From JAUSPI01 sp964650385 (GTDB lineage: Bacteria; Desulfobacterota; Syntrophia; Syntrophales; JADFWA01), in the NCBI GenBank assembly GCA_964650385.1, contig CAZYTP010000005.1, positions 1 through 56,835 on the forward strand: a stretch of 56,835 nucleotides of DNA, given 5' to 3'. The notes under the pieces were generated by a model that was given only the letters and a program-made list of their open reading frames with translations, ran no database searches and had not been told where the DNA came from. Position numbers and translations under genes: made by a program. Position 1 is the stretch's first letter. Each line of letters starts with the position of its first letter. Shown here piece after piece: positions 41,596 to 48,887 of the stretch.

Positions 41596-41611
41596 TGTGA
41601 AATATTTCACA
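41596..41611. promoter_or_regulatory. perfect CRP-type operator
   Basis: TGTGAAATATTTCACA is a perfect palindrome matching TGTGA-N6-TCACA. Its centre lies about 64 bases upstream of the predicted start of the fis-pilD transcript, close to the class I activator distance. The adjacent Crp/Fnr gene has an RES...K recognition helix compatible with this half-site. Confidence 0.75.
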
Positions 41612-41651
41612 CCAAACCAAATACCATATTTGATGATCCGGTAAAGTTTCA

Positions 41652-42335
41652 TTACAGTTTGGCACGTCTTTCGAGACGCGCCAGGTCAAGTATACGGAGG
41701 GTGCCCTTTTCAGTACTGACCAGCCCCTTTTCACGCAACACCCTCAGTTCCTTGTTAACACTTTCTCTGGTAGCACCTATCATGCTGGCAAGATCTTTCT
41801 GGCTGAGACGCAAGTCAATCTGTATAATATCCCCATCCCGTTTACCATGCGTTTTGGCTAATTCAACGAGCTTTTTCGCAAATCTGGCGGAGATATTGAG
41901 AAAATAAGCATCTTCTAAAGAATCATCAGTCTTGCGCAAACGCATTGAAAGATTGGAAAGGATCGCCTGCATAGCTTCTTCATTATTCCCCAGGAATGTG
42001 ATAAAATCATTTCTATTCAGAGCAAGTAATTCAGATGGCTCGAGTGCTACAGCATCAGCCGAACGCGGCATTCCGTCCAAAAGAGCCATTTCCCCGAAGA
42101 AATCCCCGGCGGAGAAGACCGCCAGGACAGCCTCATCCCCCATCTTGGAAGGGAGTACAATCTTGATGCTGCCCTTTCTGACGATATAGAGTACATTCCC
42201 TTCATCACCCTTACGAAAAAGCACTTCCCCCTTTTTCAAAGATCGCCGTCTCAGCACGCTGCTCAAACGTTTACGATAATCCTGGCCAATAGATTTAAAC
42301 AAGGTGATTTCTTTTAAAATTTTCTCAGGGGCCAT
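41652..42335 (-). CDS. Crp/Fnr-family transcriptional regulator
   Basis: This 227-residue protein has an N-terminal cyclic-nucleotide-binding domain (about 10-120, with GDFFGEMALLDGMPRSADAVA as the phosphate-binding cassette) and a C-terminal Crp HTH (about 170-200, LSQKDLASMIGATRESVNKELRVL). No N-terminal cysteine cluster is present, so it is not an oxygen-sensing FNR. The recognition helix R-E-S-V-N-K resembles CRP. The ATG at 42335 follows GAGGGGAAATC; an upstream in-frame start (42389) is weak. The cassette GEMALLDGMPRSA keeps the Glu and Arg used for cAMP by CRP. A perfect operator lies just downstream. Confidence 0.92.
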   Translation of the reverse strand: MAPEKILKEITLFKSIGQDYRKRLSSVLRRRSLKKGEVLFRKGDEGNVLYIVRKGSIKIVLPSKMGDEAVLAVFSAGDFFGEMALLDGMPRSADAVALEPSELLALNRNDFITFLGNNEEAMQAILSNLSMRLRKTDDSLEDAYFLNISARFAKKLVELAKTHGKRDGDIIQIDLRLSQKDLASMIGATRESVNKELRVLREKGLVSTEKGTLRILDLARLERRAKL

Positions 42336-42351
42336 GATTTCCCCTCTCTTT

Positions 42352-42807
42352 TTATCCGTCTTTTCTGCTCCAGTCGTATGGAATATCATTGTTGTGTGGG
42401 TCTACCCTGAATTCATCCGGTTCTTCATAATTGTAAACTTCTGTCGGAGTATTAACCGCAATGGCTTCCTCGATAGAAACACACTTAAAGCCGTGATATA
42501 CATATGGCGGGATATGAACAAGTAAAGGATTGTGCTCTCCGACAAAAAACTCATTGACCTTACCACAAGTGCTGGAATTCTCACGGCTATCGTAGAGGAC
42601 AATCTTCATCATACCCTTGACAACCGTCATGTTGTCGCATTGTTTTTTATGATAATGCCACCCCTTCACTACACCAGGATTAGCAGTTGTCATATACACC
42701 TGACCAAATCCAGCGAACATCTCGTCGTCCCGGCGGAGTATTTCCATCAACCTCCCTCGTTCATCCGGTATCACCTTCAATTTCTTAATCATCACACCTT
42801 CAATCAT
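42352..42807 (-). CDS. RmlC-family sugar-nucleotide epimerase/isomerase
   Basis: This 151-residue cupin-like protein has the RmlC pattern KVIPDERGRLMEIL, VVKGWHYHKKQCDNM, IPPYVYHGFKCVS and NTPTEVYNYEEPDEFRVD. RmlC itself converts dTDP-4-keto-6-deoxyglucose to the L-rhamnose form; shorter relatives are 3- or 3,5-epimerases or ketoisomerases of other sugars. The ATG overlaps the stop of the upstream nucleotidyltransferase in ATGA, so they act on the same sugar pathway. The exact substrate is not clear. RmlB and RmlD are not in view. Confidence 0.8.
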   Translation of the reverse strand: MIEGVMIKKLKVIPDERGRLMEILRRDDEMFAGFGQVYMTTANPGVVKGWHYHKKQCDNMTVVKGMMKIVLYDSRENSSTCGKVNEFFVGEHNPLLVHIPPYVYHGFKCVSIEEAIAVNTPTEVYNYEEPDEFRVDPHNNDIPYDWSRKDG

Positions 42808-43532
42808 GTCTTGTTTGCTCCCGTCTTTGCCACCATATTCCCTGCATATTGAAGAGATTCGAATGTCCCGGCATCACTCCACCAACCATCAAGGATATCC
42901 CACTTCATTTTTCCTTCCACGATATAGAAGTTGTTAACATCCGTAATTTCCAGCTCTCCCCTCTCCGATGGCTTCAGCGTCTTTATAAAATCGAAAACCC
43001 TGCTGTCATACATATAAATACCAATAACGGCATAAGAAGATTTCGGAGCTGACGGTTTCTCCTCAATGCCAATAATCCTGTCTCCTTCAAAAACAGGCAC
43101 TCCGAACCGCTGTGGATCAGAAACCTCTTTCAGCATTATCCTGGCCCCTTCCTGCTGTTTTTCAAAGGCCTCAACCGCTTTTTTGATATTATTCTCAATA
43201 ATATTATCACCAAGAATAACTATGATTTTCCCGTTATCCGCAAAAAACTCCGCGAGACTGAGAGCCGCCGCTATTCCGCCCTCCCCTTCCTGATATGTGT
43301 AATTTATGTGTTTCAGGCCAAACTCCTTGCCATTCCCCAGGAGTTTAAGAAAATCACCAGCATTATTTCCACCGGTCACTATCAATATCTCATCTATACC
43401 GGCATTAACCAGAGTCCTGATCGGATAATAGATCATCGGTTTTCTGTATACCGGGAGAAGATGTTTGTTGGTAACTTTTGTCAGTGGATGCATTCTGCTC
43501 CCCAAACCACCAGCCAAAACAACACCTTTCAT
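42804..43532 (-). CDS. sugar-1-phosphate nucleotidyltransferase, RmlA-like short form
   Basis: This 242-residue GT-A-like nucleotidyltransferase has the signature KGVVLAGGLGSRMHPLTKVTNKHLLPVY at the N-terminus (G-G-X-G-X-R-L/M) and EKPSAPKSSYAVIGIYMYD. Full-length RmlA is about 290 residues, so this is the shorter variant. It activates a sugar phosphate with a nucleotide for polysaccharide synthesis. The ATG follows AGGAGAACGTA. The gene is divergent from ribD. Confidence 0.85.
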   Translation of the reverse strand: MKGVVLAGGLGSRMHPLTKVTNKHLLPVYRKPMIYYPIRTLVNAGIDEILIVTGGNNAGDFLKLLGNGKEFGLKHINYTYQEGEGGIAAALSLAEFFADNGKIIVILGDNIIENNIKKAVEAFEKQQEGARIMLKEVSDPQRFGVPVFEGDRIIGIEEKPSAPKSSYAVIGIYMYDSRVFDFIKTLKPSERGELEITDVNNFYIVEGKMKWDILDGWWSDAGTFESLQYAGNMVAKTGANKT

Positions 43533-43669
43533 TACGTTCTCCTTTCATTGCAAGCAAGCTCCGTTTTTATATCATACTTTCTCATCCCTTAACAACAATT
43601 GTCTGATATTTGCCATTGATTCAAAAGTTAGTCTCTGATATTTAAAAAGGCAAAGAAAGGGATTGAATA

Positions 43670-44752
43670 TTGACGGACGAATTCTACATGAAAAGAGCCC
43701 TGAAACTTGCCAGAAAGGGAGAAGGCCGTGTAAGCCCCAATCCGATGGTGGGTTCGGTCATAGTGAAAGATGGCAGGATTATTGGCGAAGGATACCATAA
43801 GAAATTCGGGGGAAACCACGCCGAAATTAATGCCATAAACAGCGCTTCAGAAGCTATTAAAGGCACAACCTTCTACGTGACACTGGAACCATGCATCCAT
43901 TACGGCAAGACGCCTCCATGCACGGACAGGATCATCGAGGTCAAGCCCTCAAGGGTCGTTATCGGAACCGCCGACCCCAACCCGCTGGTCTCCGGCAGAG
44001 GAATAGACATACTCAAGAGTCACGGGATAGAAACAGAAGTAGGAATACTTGAAGACGAATGCAGGGTTCTAAATGAAACATTTTTAAAATTTATACAGAC
44101 GAGAACCCCGTTCATCACATTGAAATTTGCCCAGACCATCGACGGGAGAATCGCTACATCAACCGGACATTCAAGGTGGATTAGCTCAGAACCTTCCCTT
44201 ACGTTTGCTCACAGGCTGCGGAGTATTCACGACTGTATCATGGTCGGCGCAGGAACAATTCTCACGGATGACCCGGAACTTACCGTACGCCACGCGCGGG
44301 GCAAAAACCCGCTTCGGATTGTGGTCGACTCGACGCTTCGTATACAGGCAAACGCACGTGTACTGAAGAACCAGGAGAGCGCAAAGACAATTATCGTAAC
44401 CACCCAACGCTGCAACAAAGAAAATTTGAGACATTTAACAGATTCGGGAATAGAAACTCTTATCATCAATAGCGAGAATCAGAAGCAGGTCGACCTGAAA
44501 AAACTCTTAATAGAGCTCGGTAAGAAAGAAATCTCTTCTGTTCTGGTAGAAGGGGGTTCCGAAATTATTACCTCCTTTTTGAAAGAAAAAATCGCCGACA
44601 GGATTGTAATAATCACGGCTCCAAAGATAATCGGAACAGGAACTCCCGCTGTGGGCGACTTAGGAATAAAAAGAATGGACGATGCAATCAAGCTATCCTC
44701 AAGAAAAGTTTTCAAAAAAGGGGATGATATCGTAATTGATGTGAGGTTATAG
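43670..44752 (+). CDS. ribD: bifunctional riboflavin biosynthesis deaminase/reductase RibD
   Basis: RibD deaminates diaminohydroxy-phosphoribosyl-pyrimidine and reduces the ribosyl chain. The 360-residue protein has an N-terminal cytidine-deaminase-like domain (zinc site His50-Ala-Glu52, Pro-Cys75 and Cys84) and a C-terminal reductase (about 145-360) with FITLKFAQTIDGRIA, DDPELTVR and VEGGSEIITSFL. The start is TTG 43670 with AAGGG upstream; a downstream ATG at 43688 is possible but the longer form matches the family. The stop is directly followed by the nusG-like ATG. Confidence 0.95.
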   Translation: MTDEFYMKRALKLARKGEGRVSPNPMVGSVIVKDGRIIGEGYHKKFGGNHAEINAINSASEAIKGTTFYVTLEPCIHYGKTPPCTDRIIEVKPSRVVIGTADPNPLVSGRGIDILKSHGIETEVGILEDECRVLNETFLKFIQTRTPFITLKFAQTIDGRIATSTGHSRWISSEPSLTFAHRLRSIHDCIMVGAGTILTDDPELTVRHARGKNPLRIVVDSTLRIQANARVLKNQESAKTIIVTTQRCNKENLRHLTDSGIETLIINSENQKQVDLKKLLIELGKKEISSVLVEGGSEIITSFLKEKIADRIVIITAPKIIGTGTPAVGDLGIKRMDDAIKLSSRKVFKKGDDIVIDVRL

Positions 44753-45256
44753 ATGCCCTGGTATGCAGTACATACAAGAAGTCGTCATGAAGACAAAGTA
44801 CATTTAGGTCTTCTTCAAAAATCCTTCAATGTTTTTTTACCCAAGATCGAGGTATGGAGTAAAAGAAAGGATCGAAAAAAGAAGATCATGATACCGATGT
44901 TTCCGGGATATCTCTTTGCAGAATTACATGCCATGGACAATCAGACGAAAGTAGAAGTTCTCAAGACCTTCGGCGTGGTCAGAATGCTGGGGAAACCGAA
45001 CAGCCATGAACCGATACCCGTCCCGGACGAAAAGATAGGTTCCATCCAAAGGCTCGTTGAATCAAAGGTAGAGATTCAGCACTTCCAGTATCCAAAGGCA
45101 GGTGAACCCGCCCTGATAATAGACGGCCCATTCAAAGGTATTGAAGGAATTGTAGTTAAGACTGACTATACAAAGGAACTCTTCGTCGTATCTATTGACC
45201 TTCTTCAACGGGCGGTAGCCATCCAGCTAAAAGGATTCCAGATTACAAAAGTTTAA
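44753..45256 (+). CDS. NusG-paralogue antiterminator (RfaH/UpxY type)
   Basis: This 167-residue protein has a NusG N-terminal domain (about 3-105, PWYAVHTRSRHEDKVHLGLLQKSF and MFPGYLFAEL) and a KOW motif in the C-terminal part (GEPALIIDGPFKGIEGIVV). Specialised paralogues of this type let polymerase read through long polysaccharide operons. It abuts ribD with no spacer, so it is translated as part of that transcript. No polysaccharide operon follows directly, so its target is likely elsewhere, for example the EPS region near 50-56 kb. Confidence 0.86.
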   Translation: MPWYAVHTRSRHEDKVHLGLLQKSFNVFLPKIEVWSKRKDRKKKIMIPMFPGYLFAELHAMDNQTKVEVLKTFGVVRMLGKPNSHEPIPVPDEKIGSIQRLVESKVEIQHFQYPKAGEPALIIDGPFKGIEGIVVKTDYTKELFVVSIDLLQRAVAIQLKGFQITKV

Positions 45257-45261
45257 ATTTA

Positions 45262-45394
45262 ATGCATCCGTAAAAAGTCTGTCATTCCCGTGAAAACGGG
45301 AGTCCATAGAGGGCTAAGTGCTTGAAAAGACTGGATTCCCGTTTTCACGGGAATGACAAAATTGTGCATATTTCGACTTTTTACGAGACCATCA
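45262..45394. mobile_element. MITE-like element D (type 1 core)
   Basis: The left end is ATGCATCCGTAAAAAGTC and the right end is GACTTTTTACGAGACCATCA. The core is TGTCATTCCCGT...ACGGGAGTCCA, about 20 bases, then CTGGATTCCCGT...ACGGGAATGACA. It has the same ends as copies A-C but a different core. It lies directly after the nusG-like gene. Confidence 0.75.
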
Positions 45395-45402
45395 AATTTG
45401 TT

Positions 45403-45480
45403 ATTCGTATTCCGATTGACACGGACAAACAATACCGGATCAATGTCCGGCACATGGTTTGTCCATGCCACCCACCACAA
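45403..45480. repeat. dispersed 50-base repeat, copy 1 (partner at 54430-54478, inverted)
   Basis: ATACCGGATCAATGTCCGG and ACATGGTTTGTCCATG also appear, reversed and with a few changes, just downstream of the FAD oxidoreductase gene. In frame it would read AWTNHVPDIDPVLF, and the other copy EWTNHVTDFDPVSF. This is probably a decayed coding or mobile-element piece. The rest of this 377-base spacer (45257-45633) holds MITE D and one CTAAAGT array; no gene is seen. Confidence 0.45.
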
Positions 45481-45537
45481 AATTTCTAATCCCCCTTTGT
45501 ACTTCTTGGGATCATAGTTAAAGCAATTTTATCCTTA

Positions 45538-45582
45538 ATTTTAGATCACTTTAGTCACTTCAAACTTTAGCTCACTTCTACA
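45538..45582. repeat. CTAAAGT-type array upstream of the rnz 3' end
   Basis: TAGATCACTTTAGTCACTTC, AAACTTTAGCTCACTT belong to the family at 20941, 21843 and 29991. Here it lies outside a translation operon. Confidence 0.45.
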
Positions 45583-45633
45583 TTAGTTGTCCCTTGTCCT
45601 GTAAATCATCTCAAATTGTTTGCTTGGAATGGC

Positions 45634-46638
45634 TTATCTGTTGCCGCTGAAGGCTTTCATAGCTTCTTCCATCAGAAGGTTTCCATACCCTTTATACTTC
45701 GGGGAATAGTGAAATATTGCTATCTTCTTCGCCCCTGCCATTCGTGCCAAACTGCCTGCCTGCATGGCGGTAAGATGATATTTACGCGCTGCCATACCCG
45801 CATCCTCCTGCAGAAAACATGCCTCAATAAAAATAAAATCGGACATACGGGCCAGCTCAACTATCCTGTGTATGTTCTCCTCGCTGTAGACAGCATCCGC
45901 TATATACGATATCCTCTGGCCAGGTGTGATTTTTACGATGGTCTCCTTCAATTCACCGAGAGGCACTATCTTTTCCAGAACCTCCCTGCCGTTATCCCTT
46001 CGCCATACCCTGATCGGGGCATCATCAGGGTCACCCTTCAGGATACTGTCCTTCAAATCGACAAGCCACGCCCCCACGGGAAGTCCCATCTCCTCCAACT
46101 TGTTTCTCTTGATATTTATACGCTTCTTCTCCTTAAGGGAATACGCAAGACAAGGTATCTTATGATCAAGAAAAACTCCCGTAACGGTAAAGAAACTCTC
46201 TTTTACAACTGTACCATCAAAGCTCTCACTGTCACTGACCGTTTCGGGTTTAAAGGCATTCTGACAGTGATAGCGTCTCGTTATTTTACGACCGGGATGT
46301 ATTTCCGTCACCAGAAGCACAAAATCGTTCGTGTAATTTTCAACAAGATTCCAGGTATAGCCGGCTATCTTGCTTTCCACATTCTCAATAAACCCCGGTG
46401 GGCCGAAAAGTGAAAGATGCTTGTCACGCCCCAATAAAACCCTCAATATATGATCAAATCCTATAAAGTGATCCACGTGTGTGTGGGAAACAAAAATATG
46501 ATTTATCTTGAGGAGCTTCCGGGGGGGGAGGGAGTGAATGTCGCCAAGGTCGAAAAGGATTGCCCTGTTTCTGTATCTGAACTCTACATATACACCGGGG
46601 TCACCGAAGGGATCATTGATCAGGAAGGCGTTAAACAT
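45634..46638 (-). CDS. ribonuclease Z-family MBL nuclease
   Basis: This 334-residue protein has the zinc motif HTHVDH (His52, His54, Asp56, His57) and the RNase Z-type AIFHYSPKYKGYG end with a C-terminal His, plus PGQRISYIADAVYSEEN. The flexible arm typical of long-arm RNase Z is not obvious. RNase Z matures tRNA 3' ends; the gene family also includes other phosphodiesterases. Compared with the hydrolase at 7592 this one is closer to true RNase Z. The ATG at 46638 lacks a clear ribosome site. It follows atpE across a strong terminator. Confidence 0.82.
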   Translation of the reverse strand: MFNAFLINDPFGDPGVYVEFRYRNRAILFDLGDIHSLPPRKLLKINHIFVSHTHVDHFIGFDHILRVLLGRDKHLSLFGPPGFIENVESKIAGYTWNLVENYTNDFVLLVTEIHPGRKITRRYHCQNAFKPETVSDSESFDGTVVKESFFTVTGVFLDHKIPCLAYSLKEKKRINIKRNKLEEMGLPVGAWLVDLKDSILKGDPDDAPIRVWRRDNGREVLEKIVPLGELKETIVKITPGQRISYIADAVYSEENIHRIVELARMSDFIFIEACFLQEDAGMAARKYHLTAMQAGSLARMAGAKKIAIFHYSPKYKGYGNLLMEEAMKAFSGNR

Positions 46639-46653
46639 GATATGTTTTTAACG

Positions 46654-46697
46654 AAAAAAAGAGGGGAAGTCCAGTATTATCGCCTCCCCTCTTTTTT
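46654..46697 (-). terminator. Rho-independent terminator after atpE
   Basis: On the minus strand GAGGGGAG...CTTCCCCTC forms a strong stem around a 14-base loop and is followed by TTTTTTT. The plus-strand side also has a T-run, so it could act in both directions. Confidence 0.85.
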
Positions 46698-46718
46698 CAC
46701 ATGAGGCCGTAAATCTAA

Positions 46719-46976
46719 TTAACCGCCAATTAGCTTCAACAGTGGATTGGCGTAAAACAATATCAGGGGAATATCCAGTGCATAGATACAGAGAGACTCT
46801 ATCATGACCAGACCTACCATTAAGATGATCAATATCTTGTCCTGGGCTTCAGGATTTCTACCAACAGCATTGGTAGCACCCTGGATTCCGGATCCCATCC
46901 CTATGCCGGTACCGACAGCGCCAAAACCAGCAGCAAGGATAGTGCAACCCAAAACAATTGCTTTTGTATAATCCAC
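46719..46976 (-). CDS. atpE: F0F1 ATP synthase subunit c, lone gene with unclear start
   Basis: This small membrane protein has two helices: AIVLGCTILAAGFGAVGTGIGMG and DKILIILMVGLVMIESLCIYALDIPLIL, with the polar loop GRNPEAQDK between them. The ion-binding Glu is in the second helix (MIESLCIYAL), which is the usual place. The only possible start in frame is GTG at 46976, without a Shine-Dalgarno. Upstream in the same frame the sequence encodes FADKGALKKNARPAAA, which resembles the end of a signal peptide and leader seen in some c subunits, but a TAA stop closes it. So the original N-terminus seems lost. No other ATP synthase genes are in the window. Confidence 0.82.
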   Translation of the reverse strand: MDYTKAIVLGCTILAAGFGAVGTGIGMGSGIQGATNAVGRNPEAQDKILIILMVGLVMIESLCIYALDIPLILFYANPLLKLIGG

Positions 46977-46987
46977 AGCAGCCGCCG

Positions 46988-47037
46988 GACGGGCATTCTT
47001 TTTAAGTGCCCCCTTATCAGCAAAGCACCTGCCCGTC
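46988..47037. other. long nested hairpin at the atpE 5' end
   Basis: GACGGGCA at 46988-46995 pairs with TGCCCGTC at 47030-47037, and within it GTGCCCCC pairs partly with a GCAC run. It covers the presumed lost leader segment of atpE. It may be a regulatory stem or the footprint of a small insertion. Confidence 0.4.
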
Positions 47038-47130
47038 TTTTAATTGTTATACGCATGAAAAAAATTGTCAGGAAATATTTGTTGTGGTACATAGGGGTAA
47101 ATTTAAACTCAGGATTTCTATCAACATACG

Positions 47131-47592
47131 ATGCTTTCAAAAACAGAAATAAAAATAGCACAACACATTCAAGGAGATATTCCCCTTACCAAAAGACCAT
47201 TTGCGCGTATTGGAGAAAAGACAGGAATACGTGAAGAGGATGTCGTTGACGGGATAAAAGGGTTAATGAAACGGGGGATTATCCGAAAATTCGGCGCCAC
47301 TGTCCGCCACCACAGGGCAGGTTTCACACACAACATCATGGTCATCTGGGCGGTTCCTGAACAGCGATGCGAAGAGGTGGGCAGGATTTTTGCCTCTTTT
47401 AGAGAGATCTCCCACTGCTATGAAAGAACTCCCCCCTTTGAAGAAAAGTACAACATCTATACGATGATACATCTCAGGGGAAACGACCAGGAAGGATTTA
47501 TCGAAAAACTCATCTCAGCAACAGGCATAACGGATTTCAAGGTCTTACTAACTGAAGAAGAATTCAAAAAAAGCAGTATGGAGTATTTTTGA
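47131..47592 (+). CDS. ahbB: Lrp/AsnC-type siroheme decarboxylase subunit (AhbB-like)
   Basis: This 153-residue protein has an N-terminal AsnC-like winged helix (about 6-55, KIAQHIQGDIPLTKRPFARIGEKTGI) and a RAM-like C-terminal domain (about 68-150). The segment IIRKFGATVRHHRAGFTHN is typical of AhbA/AhbB. These proteins decarboxylate siroheme to didecarboxysiroheme in the alternative heme pathway of sulfate reducers. The stop overlaps the hemL ATG, which supports a tetrapyrrole role. The AhbA/AhbB assignment is tentative. Confidence 0.82.
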   Translation: MLSKTEIKIAQHIQGDIPLTKRPFARIGEKTGIREEDVVDGIKGLMKRGIIRKFGATVRHHRAGFTHNIMVIWAVPEQRCEEVGRIFASFREISHCYERTPPFEEKYNIYTMIHLRGNDQEGFIEKLISATGITDFKVLLTEEEFKKSSMEYF

Positions 47593-48887
47593 TGAAAGAT
47601 TCCACATCTCTTTTCGATAAGGCAAAAACCCTCATACCGGGCGGCGTGAACAGCCCGGTTCGGGCCTTCAGGGCCGTTGACTCAACCCCAATATTTATCA
47701 GCCACGCTTCCGGTTCCAGGATTTTCGACGTAGAAGGAAGGGAATACATAGACTATGTTTCATCATGGGGGCCGATGATACTTGGTCACAACCATCCTGA
47801 AGTCACCCGCGCAATAAAAGAAGCTGCCGACAAGGGGACAAGCTACGGTGCCCCAACAAATGCTGAAGTCGAAATGGCTGAACTGATCTCGAATGCCTTC
47901 CCATCGATCGAAATGGTCAGAATGGTCAACTCCGGGACAGAGGCAACGATGAGCACCATAAGGCTCGCCCGCGGCTTCACCAACAGGGAAAAGATCATAA
48001 AATTCGAGGGGTGTTATCACGGCCATGTAGATTCTCTTCTGGTCAAGGCCGGCTCCGGTGTTGCCACACTGGGTATTCCGGGAAGTCCCGGCATACCGAA
48101 AAAGCTGGCGGAGCTAACCATAACGCTCCCCTACAACAACATTGAAACTGTTAAATCCGCTGTTAGCATGCATGGAGAAGATATTGCCTGCGTAATACTC
48201 GAACCCGTTGCCGGAAACATGGGTGTTGTCCCGTCACACAGAGGATTTCTCGAAGGGCTGAGAGAGATAACCGAAAGCCACGGCATTCTCCTCATATTTG
48301 ATGAGGTAATTACGGGATTCAGACTAACCTATGGAGGCTTCCAGAATATCGCCGGTATCGAACCCGATCTTACCTGTCTCGGAAAGATAATCGGGGGCGG
48401 TCTTCCTGTCGGCGCCTTCGGGGGGAGAAAAGACGTTATGGAAACCCTCGCCCCGACAGGGCCCGTCTATCAGGCGGGAACCCTTTCCGGAAATCCCCTG
48501 GCTATGGCAGCCGGCATCACAACACTCAAGATCCTTAAGGAAAAAGTTGATTATGACGAAATCGACCGGAAAACGGACTTTCTATGCCGTGAAATGAAAA
48601 AACTCTTTAATCAAAATGAGATCCCCGTCAGCATAAACCGCGTCGGCTCAATGTTTACGATATTTTTTACGGATGACGAGGTCTTCGACTTTGAAACTGC
48701 CGGCAAAAGCGATACTGCACTTTTTGCACGATATTTCAGAGAAATGCTTGCAAACATGATAAACATTGCCCCCTCCCAGTTTGAGGCGTCCTTTCTCTCA
48801 TTCGCCCACACAGATGAAGACATCGAAACAACTCTTGGTGCCTGCGCCGCTGCACTGGAAAAAGTGAGTCTTGCCCATGAAAAATGA
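47592..48887 (+). CDS. hemL: glutamate-1-semialdehyde 2,1-aminomutase
   Basis: HemL forms 5-aminolevulinate from glutamate-1-semialdehyde. The 431-residue PLP enzyme has IPGGVNSPVRAF, the cofactor-binding DEVITGFRLTYGG, the PLP lysine in CLGKIIGGGLPVGAFGG and the GPVYQAGTLSGNPLAMAAG segment. The start is ATG 47592 with GGAG upstream at nine bases. It overlaps ahbB by one base and the next gene by 11 bases. Confidence 0.96.
   Translation: MKDSTSLFDKAKTLIPGGVNSPVRAFRAVDSTPIFISHASGSRIFDVEGREYIDYVSSWGPMILGHNHPEVTRAIKEAADKGTSYGAPTNAEVEMAELISNAFPSIEMVRMVNSGTEATMSTIRLARGFTNREKIIKFEGCYHGHVDSLLVKAGSGVATLGIPGSPGIPKKLAELTITLPYNNIETVKSAVSMHGEDIACVILEPVAGNMGVVPSHRGFLEGLREITESHGILLIFDEVITGFRLTYGGFQNIAGIEPDLTCLGKIIGGGLPVGAFGGRKDVMETLAPTGPVYQAGTLSGNPLAMAAGITTLKILKEKVDYDEIDRKTDFLCREMKKLFNQNEIPVSINRVGSMFTIFFTDDEVFDFETAGKSDTALFARYFREMLANMINIAPSQFEASFLSFAHTDEDIETTLGACAAALEKVSLAHEK

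Noticed and set aside
45259..45480. Minus-strand open frame of 73 codons containing VIPVKTGIQ
   Set aside because: It is a read-through of MITE D and the adjacent 50-base repeat; such peptides are a usual product of ATTCCCG-type repeats, not a gene.
45616..46413. Plus-strand open frame of 265 codons
   Set aside because: It is antisense to the RNase Z-like gene, which has a clear metal motif and family ends; the plus-strand translation has no recognisable domain.
46901..47161. Minus-strand open frame of 86 codons over the atpE start
   Set aside because: It is out of frame with atpE and has a low-complexity start; no domain or ribosome site supports it.
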